Shown here: piece after piece, positions 34,761 through 43,432 of the stretch | How the letters are laid out: each line of letters starts with the position of its first letter | Position numbering within the stretch: the stretch's first letter is position 1 | Source: Burkholderia sp. S171 | GTDB taxonomy: Bacteria > Pseudomonadota > Gammaproteobacteria > Burkholderiales > Burkholderiaceae | Assembly: GCF_009766085.1 (NCBI RefSeq) | Contig: NZ_LMUF01000052.1 | Coordinates: 553,253 to 617,252, forward strand | Reading direction: 5' to 3' | Length of the DNA: 64,000 nucleotides | Program-made: the position numbers and the translations under genes | The notes under the pieces: model-generated | Told to the model about the DNA's origin: nothing | The model's input: only the letters and a program-made list of their open reading frames with translations | Database searches by the model: none

Positions 34761-35693
34761 TTGGCCTCAACCCGCAAAGTCATCATTACCTGCGCGCCGA
34801 CAGGCGCCATCCATACGCCTTCCATGTCGCCGTACCTGCCGGTCACGCCGCAAGAAATTGGGGATGCCGCGCTCGCTGCCGCAGAAGCCGGCGCCGCCAT
34901 CCTGCATCTGCACGCTCGCGATCCGAAGGACGGCCGGCCAACGCAAGACCCGGCCGTGTTCTCGGAATTCTTGCCGCGCATCAAGGCCAACACCGACGCC
35001 GTCATCAACCTGACAAGCGGCGGCAGTCCGCACATGACGGTGGAAGAACGGCTTCGGCCCGCCCATCATTTCAAGCCGGAAATAGCGTCGCTGAACATGG
35101 GCTCGATGAACTTCGGCCTGTACCCGATGCTCGACCGCTTCAAGGACCTCAAGCACGATTGGGAACGCGAGCATCTCGCCAATAGCCGCGACCTGGTCTT
35201 CAAGAATACGTTCAAAGACATCGAGTTCATCCTGACATCGTGCGGAGCGAACGGCACCCGCTTCGAGTTCGAATGCTACGACATTTCGCATCTGTACAAC
35301 CTGGCCCATTTCGTCGAACGCAAGCTCGCCAAACCGCCGTTCTTTATCCAGAGCGTATTCGGTTTGCTGGGCGGGATTGGCGGCCATCCTGAAGACCTGA
35401 TGCACATGCGCCGCACCGCCGACCGACTGTTCGGCAAGGACTACGTCTGGTCGATTCTCGGCGCTGGCCGCAACCAGATTCCGCTAGCGACGCTGGGCGT
35501 GGCGCAAGGCGCGAACGTTCGTGTCGGTCTTGAGGATTCCCTGTGGATCGGGCCGGGTCAGTTGGCTGAATCGAGTGCGGCGCAAGTGCGCAAGATCCGG
35601 CAGGTGATCGAAGGGCTGTCGCTCGAAGTGGCTACGCCGCAGGAAGCCCGCGCACTGCTCGGACTCAAGGGTGCAGACAACGTGAATTTCTGA
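34761..35693 (+). CDS. BKACE-family beta-keto acid cleavage enzyme
   Basis: 310 residues, DUF849/BKACE TIM-barrel family; members condense a beta-keto acid with acetyl-CoA and release acetoacetate and a new CoA ester, using a bound divalent metal. Metal-ligand motif AAILHLHARDPKDGRPTQD near 45-65 is plain; an INLTSGGSP segment and FEFECYDISHL follow as in the family, and the barrel closes with SILGAGRNQIPLATLGVAQG and VRVGLEDSLWI. The start is a TTG at 34761 preceded by AAAGGA. Which of the many BKACE substrates applies cannot be read. Second gene of the catabolic run. Confidence 0.9.
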   Translation: MASTRKVIITCAPTGAIHTPSMSPYLPVTPQEIGDAALAAAEAGAAILHLHARDPKDGRPTQDPAVFSEFLPRIKANTDAVINLTSGGSPHMTVEERLRPAHHFKPEIASLNMGSMNFGLYPMLDRFKDLKHDWEREHLANSRDLVFKNTFKDIEFILTSCGANGTRFEFECYDISHLYNLAHFVERKLAKPPFFIQSVFGLLGGIGGHPEDLMHMRRTADRLFGKDYVWSILGAGRNQIPLATLGVAQGANVRVGLEDSLWIGPGQLAESSAAQVRKIRQVIEGLSLEVATPQEARALLGLKGADNVNF

Positions 35694-35937
35694 GCCGGAT
35701 TTCACCGGCCCTTTGCGTTTTTAACGCTTTTAACAACAACAAAATCGGTAGGAGACAAAGACGATGTGGATCGAAGGAAAAAACATCAGCGGTGACCTTT
35801 GCGGTGGCATCTGCGGTGACATTCGCAACATGCCGCTGCTTCGCCGATGTCCAGATGTACGTGTCCCGTGCACCCCGGGCGCTCAACGTTTTTTCACCGG
35901 ACGCCTGGCGTTCCGTCGATCCTGATCGGAGTTTTCC

Positions 35938-37290
35938 ATGACAAGACCTCAAACAAAACCGCAGTCCGCCACGCCGCTCGCGCACGCGGCCGTTACGCAG
36001 TTGATGATCCGCAAGCTGATGCCGCTGCTTGTCATCGTCTATGTGATCAGCTTTCTCGATCGCACGAATATTGCGCTCGCCAAGCATTCGATGAGTGTGG
36101 ATCTGGGCCTGTCCGCTGCCGCCTATGGGCTCGGCGCAGGTTTGTTTTTCTTATCGTATGCACTCCTCGAAATCCCGAGCAACCTGATCATGCATCGGCT
36201 AGGCGCACGCATGTGGATCACGCGGATCATGATCACCTGGGGCCTGCTCTCCATCGCGATGGCGTTCGTGCGTGGCGAGACCTCGTTCTACGTGTTGCGC
36301 CTGCTGCTCGGCGCTGCCGAAGCCGGCTTGTTTCCCGGCGTGATGCTGTATCTCACCTACTGGTTCAATCGCGAGGAACGGGCACGCGCCACGGGCTATT
36401 TCTTGCTCGGCGTGTGTCTGGCTAACATTGTCGGCGGACCGCTGGGTGGTGCATTGCTCGAACTCGACGGCCTGCTCGGATGGCACGGTTGGCAGTGGCT
36501 GTTCGTGGTTGAAGGGTTGCCCGCCGTATTGCTGGCGTTCGTCGTGTGGAAGGTGCTGCCGGATGGACCTGCGTCGGCCCGGTGGTTATCGAAGGAACAA
36601 GCTGAAGGGCTCGAACGCCGGCTCGCGGCTGAGCGCGAAAGCCAGGCAAGCGGCGGCCGCGGTAGCCACTCGCTGCGCAGCGTGATCGGCGACAAGCAAG
36701 TGTGGCTCGCGATCTTCGTGTACTTCTGCCACCAGCTCACCATTTACACGACCATCTTCTTTTTGCCGGGCATCATTGGTGCGTCGGGGCATTTTTCGCC
36801 CTTCGCTATTGGCGTGCTGACGGCCTTGCCGTGGATCGCTGCGGCTATCGGCGCCGCAACGCTGCCGCGCTTTGCCAGCACGTCTTCCCGCAGCCGGCAG
36901 ATCCTGACCGGCGGGCTGATCGTGATGGCGGCCGGCCTCGTGATAGCAGCCTATTCGACGCCGGTCATCGGGCTGCTCGGCGTGTGTGTGTCGGCATTCA
37001 TGTTTTTTGTGGTGCAGTCGATCATCTTCACGTTTCCGTCGTCGCGCTTTAACGGCCCGGCACTGGCAGGCGGGCTTGCGCTGGTCAACTCGTGCGGCCT
37101 GCTGGGCGGATTCGTGGGACCGACAGTCATGGGACTGATCGAGCAGTCAACCGGCAACCCCATGAACGGCCTGGTGATCCTCGCGGTTGCGCTTTTTGTT
37201 GCAGCACTATGCAGCCTGCGGTTGCGTCACGGCGCCGAGGACCGCGTAACATCCACCGATGGCAAGCCCGCAACGGGTAAGCCCATCTGA
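35938..37290 (+). CDS. MFS permease, anion:cation symporter type
   Basis: 450 residues with twelve predicted membrane helices. The ACS-subfamily entry is visible (ISFLDRTNIALAKHSMSVDL) together with EIPSNLIMHRLGARMWITRI and the MFS motif-like RLLLGAAEAGLFPGVMLYLT. It should import an organic acid to be degraded by the SDR and BKACE enzymes. A 245-base gap separates it from the BKACE gene. A terminator follows. Confidence 0.9.
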   Translation: MTRPQTKPQSATPLAHAAVTQLMIRKLMPLLVIVYVISFLDRTNIALAKHSMSVDLGLSAAAYGLGAGLFFLSYALLEIPSNLIMHRLGARMWITRIMITWGLLSIAMAFVRGETSFYVLRLLLGAAEAGLFPGVMLYLTYWFNREERARATGYFLLGVCLANIVGGPLGGALLELDGLLGWHGWQWLFVVEGLPAVLLAFVVWKVLPDGPASARWLSKEQAEGLERRLAAERESQASGGRGSHSLRSVIGDKQVWLAIFVYFCHQLTIYTTIFFLPGIIGASGHFSPFAIGVLTALPWIAAAIGAATLPRFASTSSRSRQILTGGLIVMAAGLVIAAYSTPVIGLLGVCVSAFMFFVVQSIIFTFPSSRFNGPALAGGLALVNSCGLLGGFVGPTVMGLIEQSTGNPMNGLVILAVALFVAALCSLRLRHGAEDRVTSTDGKPATGKPI

Positions 37291-37309
37291 CAGTTGTTAG
37301 TAAAGGCCC

Positions 37310-37342
37310 GAACCGCTCGCCTCTGCGAGCGGTTCTTCCTTC
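37310..37342 (+). terminator. Rho-independent terminator after the MFS gene
   Basis: GAACCGCTCGC (37310-37320), loop CTCT, inverse arm 37325-37335, followed by TTCCTTC. An 11-bp perfect stem. The rest of the gap 37291-37639 shows no gene, only a GGGACCGG...CCGGTCCC dyad (about 37587-37623) that may end the convergent dehydrogenase gene. Confidence 0.8.
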
Positions 37343-37639
37343 ATTGCGGACTTCGGCAAGAAGTTTGATCGATTCGCCTGTTTGTCGTTTTCGTTTTATG
37401 TCCGGATAATTAGCGACCCTAACTCTTTTATCTCACGCCTAGCCGGCACGGGAAGCGAGCTTAAAATTCCTGCATCTTGTGTCGATGGAGTTTCTTCACG
37501 GCCCACCGCAACATGACCACACGCGCTTCCGGAATACGCAACGTCCAAGCGATGAACCGCCCGGCATCTCCGTTTCCGCACTGACCGGGGACCGGTGTTT
37601 ACTGCTCCGCAGAACGCCGGTCCCTTGCATGACGCCGGA

Positions 37640-38842
37640 TTATTTGACCAGCAGGCGCGTGCGGATAAAGCCGGGTTCGCGGGCCAGCGCCTGTATTAAC
37701 TCGCTAGATGGCGTTCTATCCAGGTCCGTTACTACGTACCCCGTCTCGCCCTGCGTCTGCAGGTGCTGAGCGACGATGTTGGCACCCTCCGCGGCAAGCC
37801 GCGTGTTGAGCGTTGCGAGCGCGCCCGGCGCATTGCCATGGACGTTGAGCAGACGTGCGGGCGCGTCCAGCGGTCCCGGATTGACATGCGGGAAATTGAC
37901 CGATCCCACGGTGTCGCCGGTCGTTAAAAACGAAATGAGTTTCGTCGCGACTTCGGTCCCGATGTTCTCCTGCGCTTCCTCCGTGCTGCCGCCCACATGC
38001 GGGGTCAGAATCACATTCGGCAAATGCTGAAGCACGCTCTTGAAGATATCCGCATTGGTCTTGGGCTCCTCCGGGAATACGTCGATGGCAGCTCCGCCTA
38101 GCCGCTTTGCCTGCAGCGCTTGCGCGAGGGCATCGATATCGACCACCGAACCGCGCGATGCATTGATCAGGATCGCACCGGCTTTGAAACACGCCAGCGT
38201 TGCTGCATCAATCATGCGGCTCGTCTGGGCCGTTGCGGGCACGTGGAGCGTCACCACGTCGGCATGGGAAACCGCGTCGGCCAGCGATTGCGCCGCACGT
38301 GCAGAACCCAGCGAGAGCCGCGCCTGCACGTCGTAATACACCACGCGCATACCCATGGCTTCGGCCAGCACGCCGACCTGCGAGCCGATGTTTCCATACC
38401 CTACGATCGCAATGGTCTTGCCGCGCGTCTCGAACGATCCGCTGGCGCCCTTGGCCCAAGTTCCCGCATGCGCCAGTACGCTCTTCTCGGGCACGCGGCG
38501 CAGTAGCAAGATAGCTTCGGCAATCACCAGTTCCGCGACCGAGCGTGTATTCGAAAACGGCGCGTTGAAAACAGGAATTCCTGCGTTAGCGGCTGCGTTC
38601 AGATCGACCTGGGACGTTCCAATGCAGAAACAGCCGATTGCGAGCAGATGGCGCGCGGCATCGATTTCCTCGCGCCCGAGATGCGTCGCCGAGCGAATCC
38701 CGACCAGGTTATGTGCTTGAAGCGCACTCGTTAAATCCTTGCCGGCGAGCGCGCCCGCACGGCGCTCCACCTCCAGTTTCGCTTCGCTGAAACGCGCGAC
38801 CGCGGTGTCGTGGATATTTTCGAGTAGAAGAACAGAGGTCAT
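37640..38842 (-). CDS. D-3-phosphoglycerate dehydrogenase-like, with ACT domain
   Basis: 400 residues from the ATG at 38842; the upstream open part is not family-like. D-isomer 2-hydroxyacid dehydrogenase fold: NAD loop IVGYGNIGSQVG, catalytic Arg in LINASRGSVVD, Glu in DVFPEEP and His in LTPHVGGSTEEAQ. The C-terminal ~75 residues are an ACT domain (LNVHGNAPGALATLNTRLAA), as in serA that is inhibited by serine. It may be a true SerA paralogue or a catabolic enzyme of the surrounding cluster; location next to an AraC regulator in a catabolic region leaves this open. Confidence 0.85.
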   Translation of the reverse strand: MTSVLLLENIHDTAVARFSEAKLEVERRAGALAGKDLTSALQAHNLVGIRSATHLGREEIDAARHLLAIGCFCIGTSQVDLNAAANAGIPVFNAPFSNTRSVAELVIAEAILLLRRVPEKSVLAHAGTWAKGASGSFETRGKTIAIVGYGNIGSQVGVLAEAMGMRVVYYDVQARLSLGSARAAQSLADAVSHADVVTLHVPATAQTSRMIDAATLACFKAGAILINASRGSVVDIDALAQALQAKRLGGAAIDVFPEEPKTNADIFKSVLQHLPNVILTPHVGGSTEEAQENIGTEVATKLISFLTTGDTVGSVNFPHVNPGPLDAPARLLNVHGNAPGALATLNTRLAAEGANIVAQHLQTQGETGYVVTDLDRTPSSELIQALAREPGFIRTRLLVK

Positions 38843-39295
38843 AGAACGCTTATGTGTCAGTGACGTGGGCCATGCATACGCCCAGCAGGTGGTGTCCGGG
38901 TAACATTCGCAATTTCGTCGCGCTCGATCACGCCGGACGAATCGACGCCCAAGATTCAAACATCACGGTGATGTTACCGCTTGCCGGGCAATCGTATTTT
39001 CTACCCTACTGCCCATGGGGCTTTAGGCTTGCGCGTTCTTTCGACCACGTTATCTGCGGGCTAAAGGCAGGTCTTCGGGCGAAGCGGTATGCTTGACGCT
39101 GGTTTCTTAGCTAGCGGACGGGAATCACGCGCCAATCTCCGGTGCGCCTTAGGCCGACGCCCGATCGAACCGGCTAAGACAAAACAACGTTATTTTCCTT
39201 ACGATGGCCAACGCGTATTGCTTACCCACGATTACGGCATTCGGTCATGAGCCGTTGAGAACGCCAGCCTTTATGCAAAGTTCGGACAGGAGTTC
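38843..39295. other. Divergent intergenic region (dehydrogenase / AraC)
   Basis: 453 bases without a credible gene, between the divergent SerA-like and AraC genes. It should contain both promoters. I see no strong dyad. Confidence 0.4.
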
Positions 39296-40219
39296 ATGCC
39301 AATGATCGCATTCGCCAAAGGTACGTCCCGGACCTATGCGATGCCCGAGCGCAGTGATCGCCTAGACTTCTACATTCGCGACCAGACCTTACGCTCGGCG
39401 ATCACCGAACCGCACAAGCACGACTATTTCCAGATCCAGATCAATCTGGGCGGCGACACGAAGCAGCAGATCGGCGACGTAACGCGTCCGTTCCCAAGCG
39501 GGTCAGTCGCATTCATCGCGCCACACCGGGTGCACATGATTCCGCACCCTGAACACTCGCGGTTCATCGTGATCAATTTCGCGCTGGACTTCCTTGGCCT
39601 GGATGTCGATGCAGTCGATGGCCGGATCGACCTCGCGAGTATTCCCATCATCCGGTTTCCGGAGCTAGCGCCCTTTCGCTTTCAAGACGAGACAGATTTC
39701 AAGCTGACGGACTCCGATCTCGTTGAAGTCGAACGTATCGTTCACCTTATGATGGCGATAGATAGTGCGCGCGGGTTTGGTGCGACCAGCCGGCTTCGTG
39801 GTTACCTCCTGCAATTGATCGGACTGGTTTGCGCGAGATACGCGGACGCGCTCATGCAACTGGCGGCGCTCAGCGAACGCGCAGTCAGCCGCCGCGACTC
39901 CATCAGCAAAGTGATGCGTCATGTTCTGGAGCACCTGGAAGACGACACGCTTTCGCTGGGGTCGGCAGCACAAGCAGCGGCGTTGACTCCTGGCTATGTC
40001 GGCCGCCTGATGAAAAAAGAAACCGGCAGGACCTTTGTGCAGTGGGTGACGGATCAAAGAATCAGCCGGGCAAAATCATTGCTTGCAGACGATACCCGCC
40101 GCATCAAGGACATCGCGTTCGTGGTGGGCTTTCGCGACGAGGCTTATTTCACGCGACGCTTTCGCCAGGCAGTGGGGACATCGCCGACGGAATACCGCGC
40201 ATTGCAATTCGAGCTATAG
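39296..40219 (+). CDS. AraC-family transcriptional regulator
   Basis: 307 residues. N-terminal cupin-like sensor (HKHDYFQIQINLGGDTKQQI, with the HxH of the beta-barrel) and a C-terminal double helix-turn-helix: LSLGSAAQAAALTPGYVGRL and RIKDIAFVVGFRDEAYFTRR. AGGAG stands before the ATG. It is flanked by catabolic genes on both sides and likely controls the SDR-BKACE-MFS, dehydrogenase or FAH genes. Confidence 0.9.
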   Translation: MPMIAFAKGTSRTYAMPERSDRLDFYIRDQTLRSAITEPHKHDYFQIQINLGGDTKQQIGDVTRPFPSGSVAFIAPHRVHMIPHPEHSRFIVINFALDFLGLDVDAVDGRIDLASIPIIRFPELAPFRFQDETDFKLTDSDLVEVERIVHLMMAIDSARGFGATSRLRGYLLQLIGLVCARYADALMQLAALSERAVSRRDSISKVMRHVLEHLEDDTLSLGSAAQAAALTPGYVGRLMKKETGRTFVQWVTDQRISRAKSLLADDTRRIKDIAFVVGFRDEAYFTRRFRQAVGTSPTEYRALQFEL

Positions 40220-40374
40220 GCTCTTGCGCAGGCTTTCGCTAGCGCGGCCACCAATAGAGCAATTTAATCCAAGACGTAGGGCGGATTTGTCCTGCACGGA
40301 AGCTTAGCCGAAGCATATTGTTTGCGGGTGCCGCGGTCGTCCGCGCCAAACAACCTACCTTCGAGTTCGCCGAT

Positions 40375-41076
40375 ATGACCGAATACGTCTTCCCCGCCCC
40401 TCAAACTGTCGTTGTACCCGTCGCCGGCTCGAGCGCCTCGTTCGCGGTGCGCCGCGTCTTTTGCGTAGGGCGCAACTACGCCGATCATGCGCGCGAGATG
40501 GGAGCCAACCCTGACCGCGAGCCGCCATTCTTCTTTACGAAACCCGCCGACGCTGTCGTGCCCGCAACGGGAACACTTGCGTACCCAATGCTCACTGAGG
40601 ACCTTCACCACGAGATAGAGATGGTGATTGCCATCGGAAAAGAGGGGCGACAAATCGAGCCGCAGGATGCGCTGTCGTTCATATTCGGCTACTGCGTTGG
40701 CGTGGACCTCACGCGGCGCGACCTGCAAGCGGTCGCTAAGAAAATGAGCCGGCCGTGGGACTGGGCCAAGGGCTTCGATGAATCCGCGCCCGTCACCGCT
40801 ATCCATCCTGCGTCGGCAATCGGTCATCCGGGCAGCGGCCGCATTTGGTTGACGGTTAATGGTGAGACACGGCAAACAGGTGATCTCGCCGATATGATCT
40901 GGCCGGTTGCAGATATCATCAGCCAGGTTTCACAAGCGGTTGTCATCAAGCCCGGCGATCTGATTTTTACCGGCACGCCTGCAGGCGTCGGTGCACTGAA
41001 GCCCGGCGATAAAGTTGCTGGCGGTGTCGATGGTGTTGCCGATTTCGACTTTGAAATCGGCAAGGCTCGAGGCTGA
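40375..41076 (+). CDS. Fumarylacetoacetate hydrolase family protein
   Basis: 233 residues, the short FAH form typical of fumarylpyruvate / acylpyruvate hydrolases. FCVGRNYADHAREMGANPDR and the metal site HHEIEMVIAIGKEG (E-x-E) with a distal D in GYCVGVDLTRRDLQ are conserved; GDLIFTGTPAGVGALKPGD is the family's closing signature. I use the ATG at 40375. It hydrolyses a carbon-carbon bond of a beta-diketone-like acid. Same direction as the AraC gene and 155 bases after it. Confidence 0.9.
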   Translation: MTEYVFPAPQTVVVPVAGSSASFAVRRVFCVGRNYADHAREMGANPDREPPFFFTKPADAVVPATGTLAYPMLTEDLHHEIEMVIAIGKEGRQIEPQDALSFIFGYCVGVDLTRRDLQAVAKKMSRPWDWAKGFDESAPVTAIHPASAIGHPGSGRIWLTVNGETRQTGDLADMIWPVADIISQVSQAVVIKPGDLIFTGTPAGVGALKPGDKVAGGVDGVADFDFEIGKARG

Positions 41077-41161
41077 TTTCAAGGTTGATTGCTTGGCTCA
41101 ATTAATCCACTCATACGCTTTACTGATCAACGGACGGTTATCCGGCTAAGGTTTAACGCGG

Positions 41162-41187
41162 AGCCAGCACGCTAACGCTTGCTGGCT
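41162..41187 (+). terminator. Hairpin after the FAH gene, possible terminator
   Basis: AGCCAGCA at 41162-41169 pairs with TGCTGGCT at 41180-41187 over a 10-base loop. Followed by TCGCCGTTTC, so only a weak U-run. The rest of the gap 41077-41431 has one iteron and no gene. Confidence 0.5.
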
Positions 41188-41249
41188 TCGCCGTTTCATA
41201 GCAACGATCCTCGTGTCTTTCGACACCCTCTTCGGCCCGTTGCGCAACG

Positions 41250-41267
41250 CTCCCGAATAAACTCACC
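41250..41267 (-). repeat. Dispersed iteron (41.25 kb)
   Basis: Minus-strand GGTGAG-TTTATT-CGGGAG, exact consensus, between the FAH and DUF1003 genes. Confidence 0.85.
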
Positions 41268-41431
41268 TCAGCGTCGATAAGGCAGCGCCACTCGCCTCCC
41301 GCGCGTTGTTTGGATAACCACCTTCGGCTGCGACCTGCTCTCTGCAAGTTTTCATTCTTGGCTGCAACACTTGTGCCGACTGTGTATAACATCGACACAT
41401 TCCCGTTAATCGCCAAGCGAAAGAGCAAAAC

Positions 41432-41971
41432 ATGAACAGCCCCATTCCGCGTGACGAAAAGCATAAAGACAAGCACCACCACTTACGTTTTCATCTGCCA
41501 TACGTCCACCTTTCGTCAGTATTCGGTGACGACTGGTTCGCGCTAAAAGCCGAGCGGTTTGCGCGTTTCTTCGGAACGCCAACTTTCCTCGTTGGGCAGA
41601 CGATTATTGTTGCAGCCTGGATTGGCATCAACGTCGCGGGCCTGACAAAGTTCGACGTTTATCCTTTCATTCTTCTAAACCTTGCCTTTAGTCTCCAGGC
41701 CGCTTACGCCGCACCGTTGATTCTGCTTGCGCAAACGCGCCAGGCCGATCGCGACAAGGTCAATGCCGACGCCGATGCGCGGCATCGCGAAGACCTCGCC
41801 TCAGCGAATGAGGAACGTCAGTTGCAAGCGGCTCGACAGACCGAGCAACTCGTTGCCCTGCTTGAGCAGAACACCCAATTGACCGAGGTCACGAAGCAAA
41901 TGAGCGAACGTATCGAGGCGTTGACGCGCGAAGTGCATAACCGGATTGAGCAGGGAAACGTAAAACCGTAA
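41432..41971 (+). CDS. DUF1003 membrane protein
   Basis: 179 residues. Two membrane helices (about 48-66 TFLVGQTIIVAAWIGINVAG and 76-96 PFILLNLAFSLQAAYAAPLI) make up the DUF1003 core, with the typical QTRQADRDKVNADADARHRE after it. A C-terminal coiled coil extends to the end. The start has a histidine-rich stretch (HKDKHHHLRFH). Function unknown. Confidence 0.88.
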   Translation: MNSPIPRDEKHKDKHHHLRFHLPYVHLSSVFGDDWFALKAERFARFFGTPTFLVGQTIIVAAWIGINVAGLTKFDVYPFILLNLAFSLQAAYAAPLILLAQTRQADRDKVNADADARHREDLASANEERQLQAARQTEQLVALLEQNTQLTEVTKQMSERIEALTREVHNRIEQGNVKP

Positions 41972-42072
41972 AGGCGTTAAGGATTAGCCTTCAGGTCATC
42001 AAGACGGTCCCGCCAGAAGGCGGTTTAACCTCACTTCGATATCATCTGCAATCCGAATTGAATCTAAAATTC

Positions 42073-42609
42073 TTACTCGATGGGAACACGCGCTCCAATT
42101 CGCTTCCAATAAATTTTGGTCCCGGTCAGCCCTCCATGCGGCTTGAGCGCGTAGTCTGGAATCTCTCCCGTAAGCGTGAACCCGAGACGCTCGTAGAGTA
42201 TCGACGCTCCGCCATCGCTTGCGGTATCTAAAACCAGCAGCGTGCGTCCGTGCTTCACGGCCAGATTCTCGGCCGCCTGCATCAGCGACACCGCCACGCC
42301 TCGCCCGCGATGGCTGAGACAAGTCATCAGTTTGGCGATTTCCGCGCGGTGCGGCTGGTTAGGCGGACAGTCGAGCAACAGGGTAACGGTTCCGACCAGT
42401 CTCTCACCGTCCCATGCACCCAGAACCAATCGTTCGCCGCGAGTCGCGGCAGCCAGCGCACTGGACCAGAACGCTTCTGCCGCTTCGGGCTGCAGCGGAT
42501 GCATGAAGCTGACGGAACCGCCGTTTGCAACCGTCTCGATCAAGAGCCCGCTGAGCATCGCGAGGGTCACCGACGAAGCGCGTAGTTCGCTGATTTCAAA
42601 GTTTGACAT
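42073..42609 (-). CDS. GNAT-family N-acetyltransferase
   Basis: 178 residues. The acetyl-CoA-binding motif A is seen as EIAKLMTCLSHRGRGVAVSL (R-G-x-G-x-A), preceded by strand GTVTLLLD and followed by LLVLDTASDGGASILYERLG, then FTLTGEIPDYAL. Acceptor unknown. It starts five bases after the stop of the XRE-cupin regulator and is therefore in the same operon. Confidence 0.9.
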   Translation of the reverse strand: MSNFEISELRASSVTLAMLSGLLIETVANGGSVSFMHPLQPEAAEAFWSSALAAATRGERLVLGAWDGERLVGTVTLLLDCPPNQPHRAEIAKLMTCLSHRGRGVAVSLMQAAENLAVKHGRTLLVLDTASDGGASILYERLGFTLTGEIPDYALKPHGGLTGTKIYWKRIGARVPIE

Positions 42610-42614
42610 GACGG

Positions 42615-43181
42615 CTAAGTCCGGGCGAGCACAACCAGGTAGGTACAGGTCGAGGCGGTTTCGTTAGCCAGGGTGACCTCCGAAGGCGGACCGAATCCCA
42701 GGCAATCCCCGGCGCTCAAATCGTACCGCTCCCCGCCTTCCAGGATGACGAGGTCGCCCACTAACACCCACACGACCTGACGGATATGGGCATAAGACGA
42801 TGGCGGCAACACCACCTGTTGTCCTGTCGGCAGATCGACCTGAACGATCTCCACGGGGTGGTCCGGATTGTTGAACACCTGCTTACGGAGATAGGCCGTT
42901 TCAGGATCGCGCCAGAGCGGTTGGTCGACGGCTCGCGACAAGCGGTCTCCATTGCCTTCTGCCCTCACCAAAAGGCCCGCGAGCGTCAAGTCGAACGCCC
43001 CGGCTAGACGCACCAGCGTGACGGCGGTGGGGCTAATTTCCTCGCGTTCAATCTTGCTGATGGTCGCCTTGGCCACGCCGGAGGAATCGGCCAGATCCGC
43101 TAGTGACCATCCGCGCGCACTTCGCTCAAGCCGAATTCGGCGAGCGATACGAGGTCCGGTATCGTCTATTGATGATGTCAT
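42615..43181 (-). CDS. XRE-cupin transcriptional regulator
   Basis: 188 residues from the ATG at 43181. Helix-turn-helix at about 10-65 (RIARRIRLERSARGWSLADL and SGVAKATISKIEREEISPTA), then a cupin domain (PTGQQVVLPPSSYAHIRQVV, DLSAGDCLGFGPP). A TTG start 12 codons upstream (43217) is open, but a perfect 11-bp-arm palindrome covers that part, so I take the ATG, which touches the palindrome. It probably represses itself and the GNAT gene until a small ligand binds the cupin. Confidence 0.88.
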   Translation of the reverse strand: MTSSIDDTGPRIARRIRLERSARGWSLADLADSSGVAKATISKIEREEISPTAVTLVRLAGAFDLTLAGLLVRAEGNGDRLSRAVDQPLWRDPETAYLRKQVFNNPDHPVEIVQVDLPTGQQVVLPPSSYAHIRQVVWVLVGDLVILEGGERYDLSAGDCLGFGPPSEVTLANETASTCTYLVVLART

Positions 43182-43206
43182 ATCGTCTATCTTAGTAGAC
43201 GATATG
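43179..43206. promoter_or_regulatory. Operator CATATCGTCTA-N6-TAGACGATATG
   Basis: Perfect 11-bp arms at 43179-43189 and 43196-43206. The inner arm contains the regulator's start codon. A third copy of TATCGTCTA lies at 43160-43168 inside the reading frame. Binding here would block both transcription and initiation, typical of an autorepressor. Confidence 0.75.
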
Positions 43207-43432
43207 GTTGTGTGCAAGACGCGCTGAAAGCGAGCGCATCAGCGCGTTGATGGGCTTGAGGTTTGTCTTCCAGAGCCGCTCGTCAGCGAGTACCACACCG
43301 AAGGTGAACGCGAGACAAGCGGCCGGGAAAACCGTGCATATCGCGACAGTTCATTCGGCGAATGCGTTGCCCTGATCAGTTCGATGCGCCCCGGCAGAAG
43401 TCGGCGCGCTCCGCCCTCAGTGCCTTTCAGTT

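Noticed and set aside
42163..42180. Iteron-like CTCCCG-TAAGCG-TGAACC in the acetyltransferase gene
   Set aside because: Two mismatches in the GGTGAG block, inside coding sequence; not counted.
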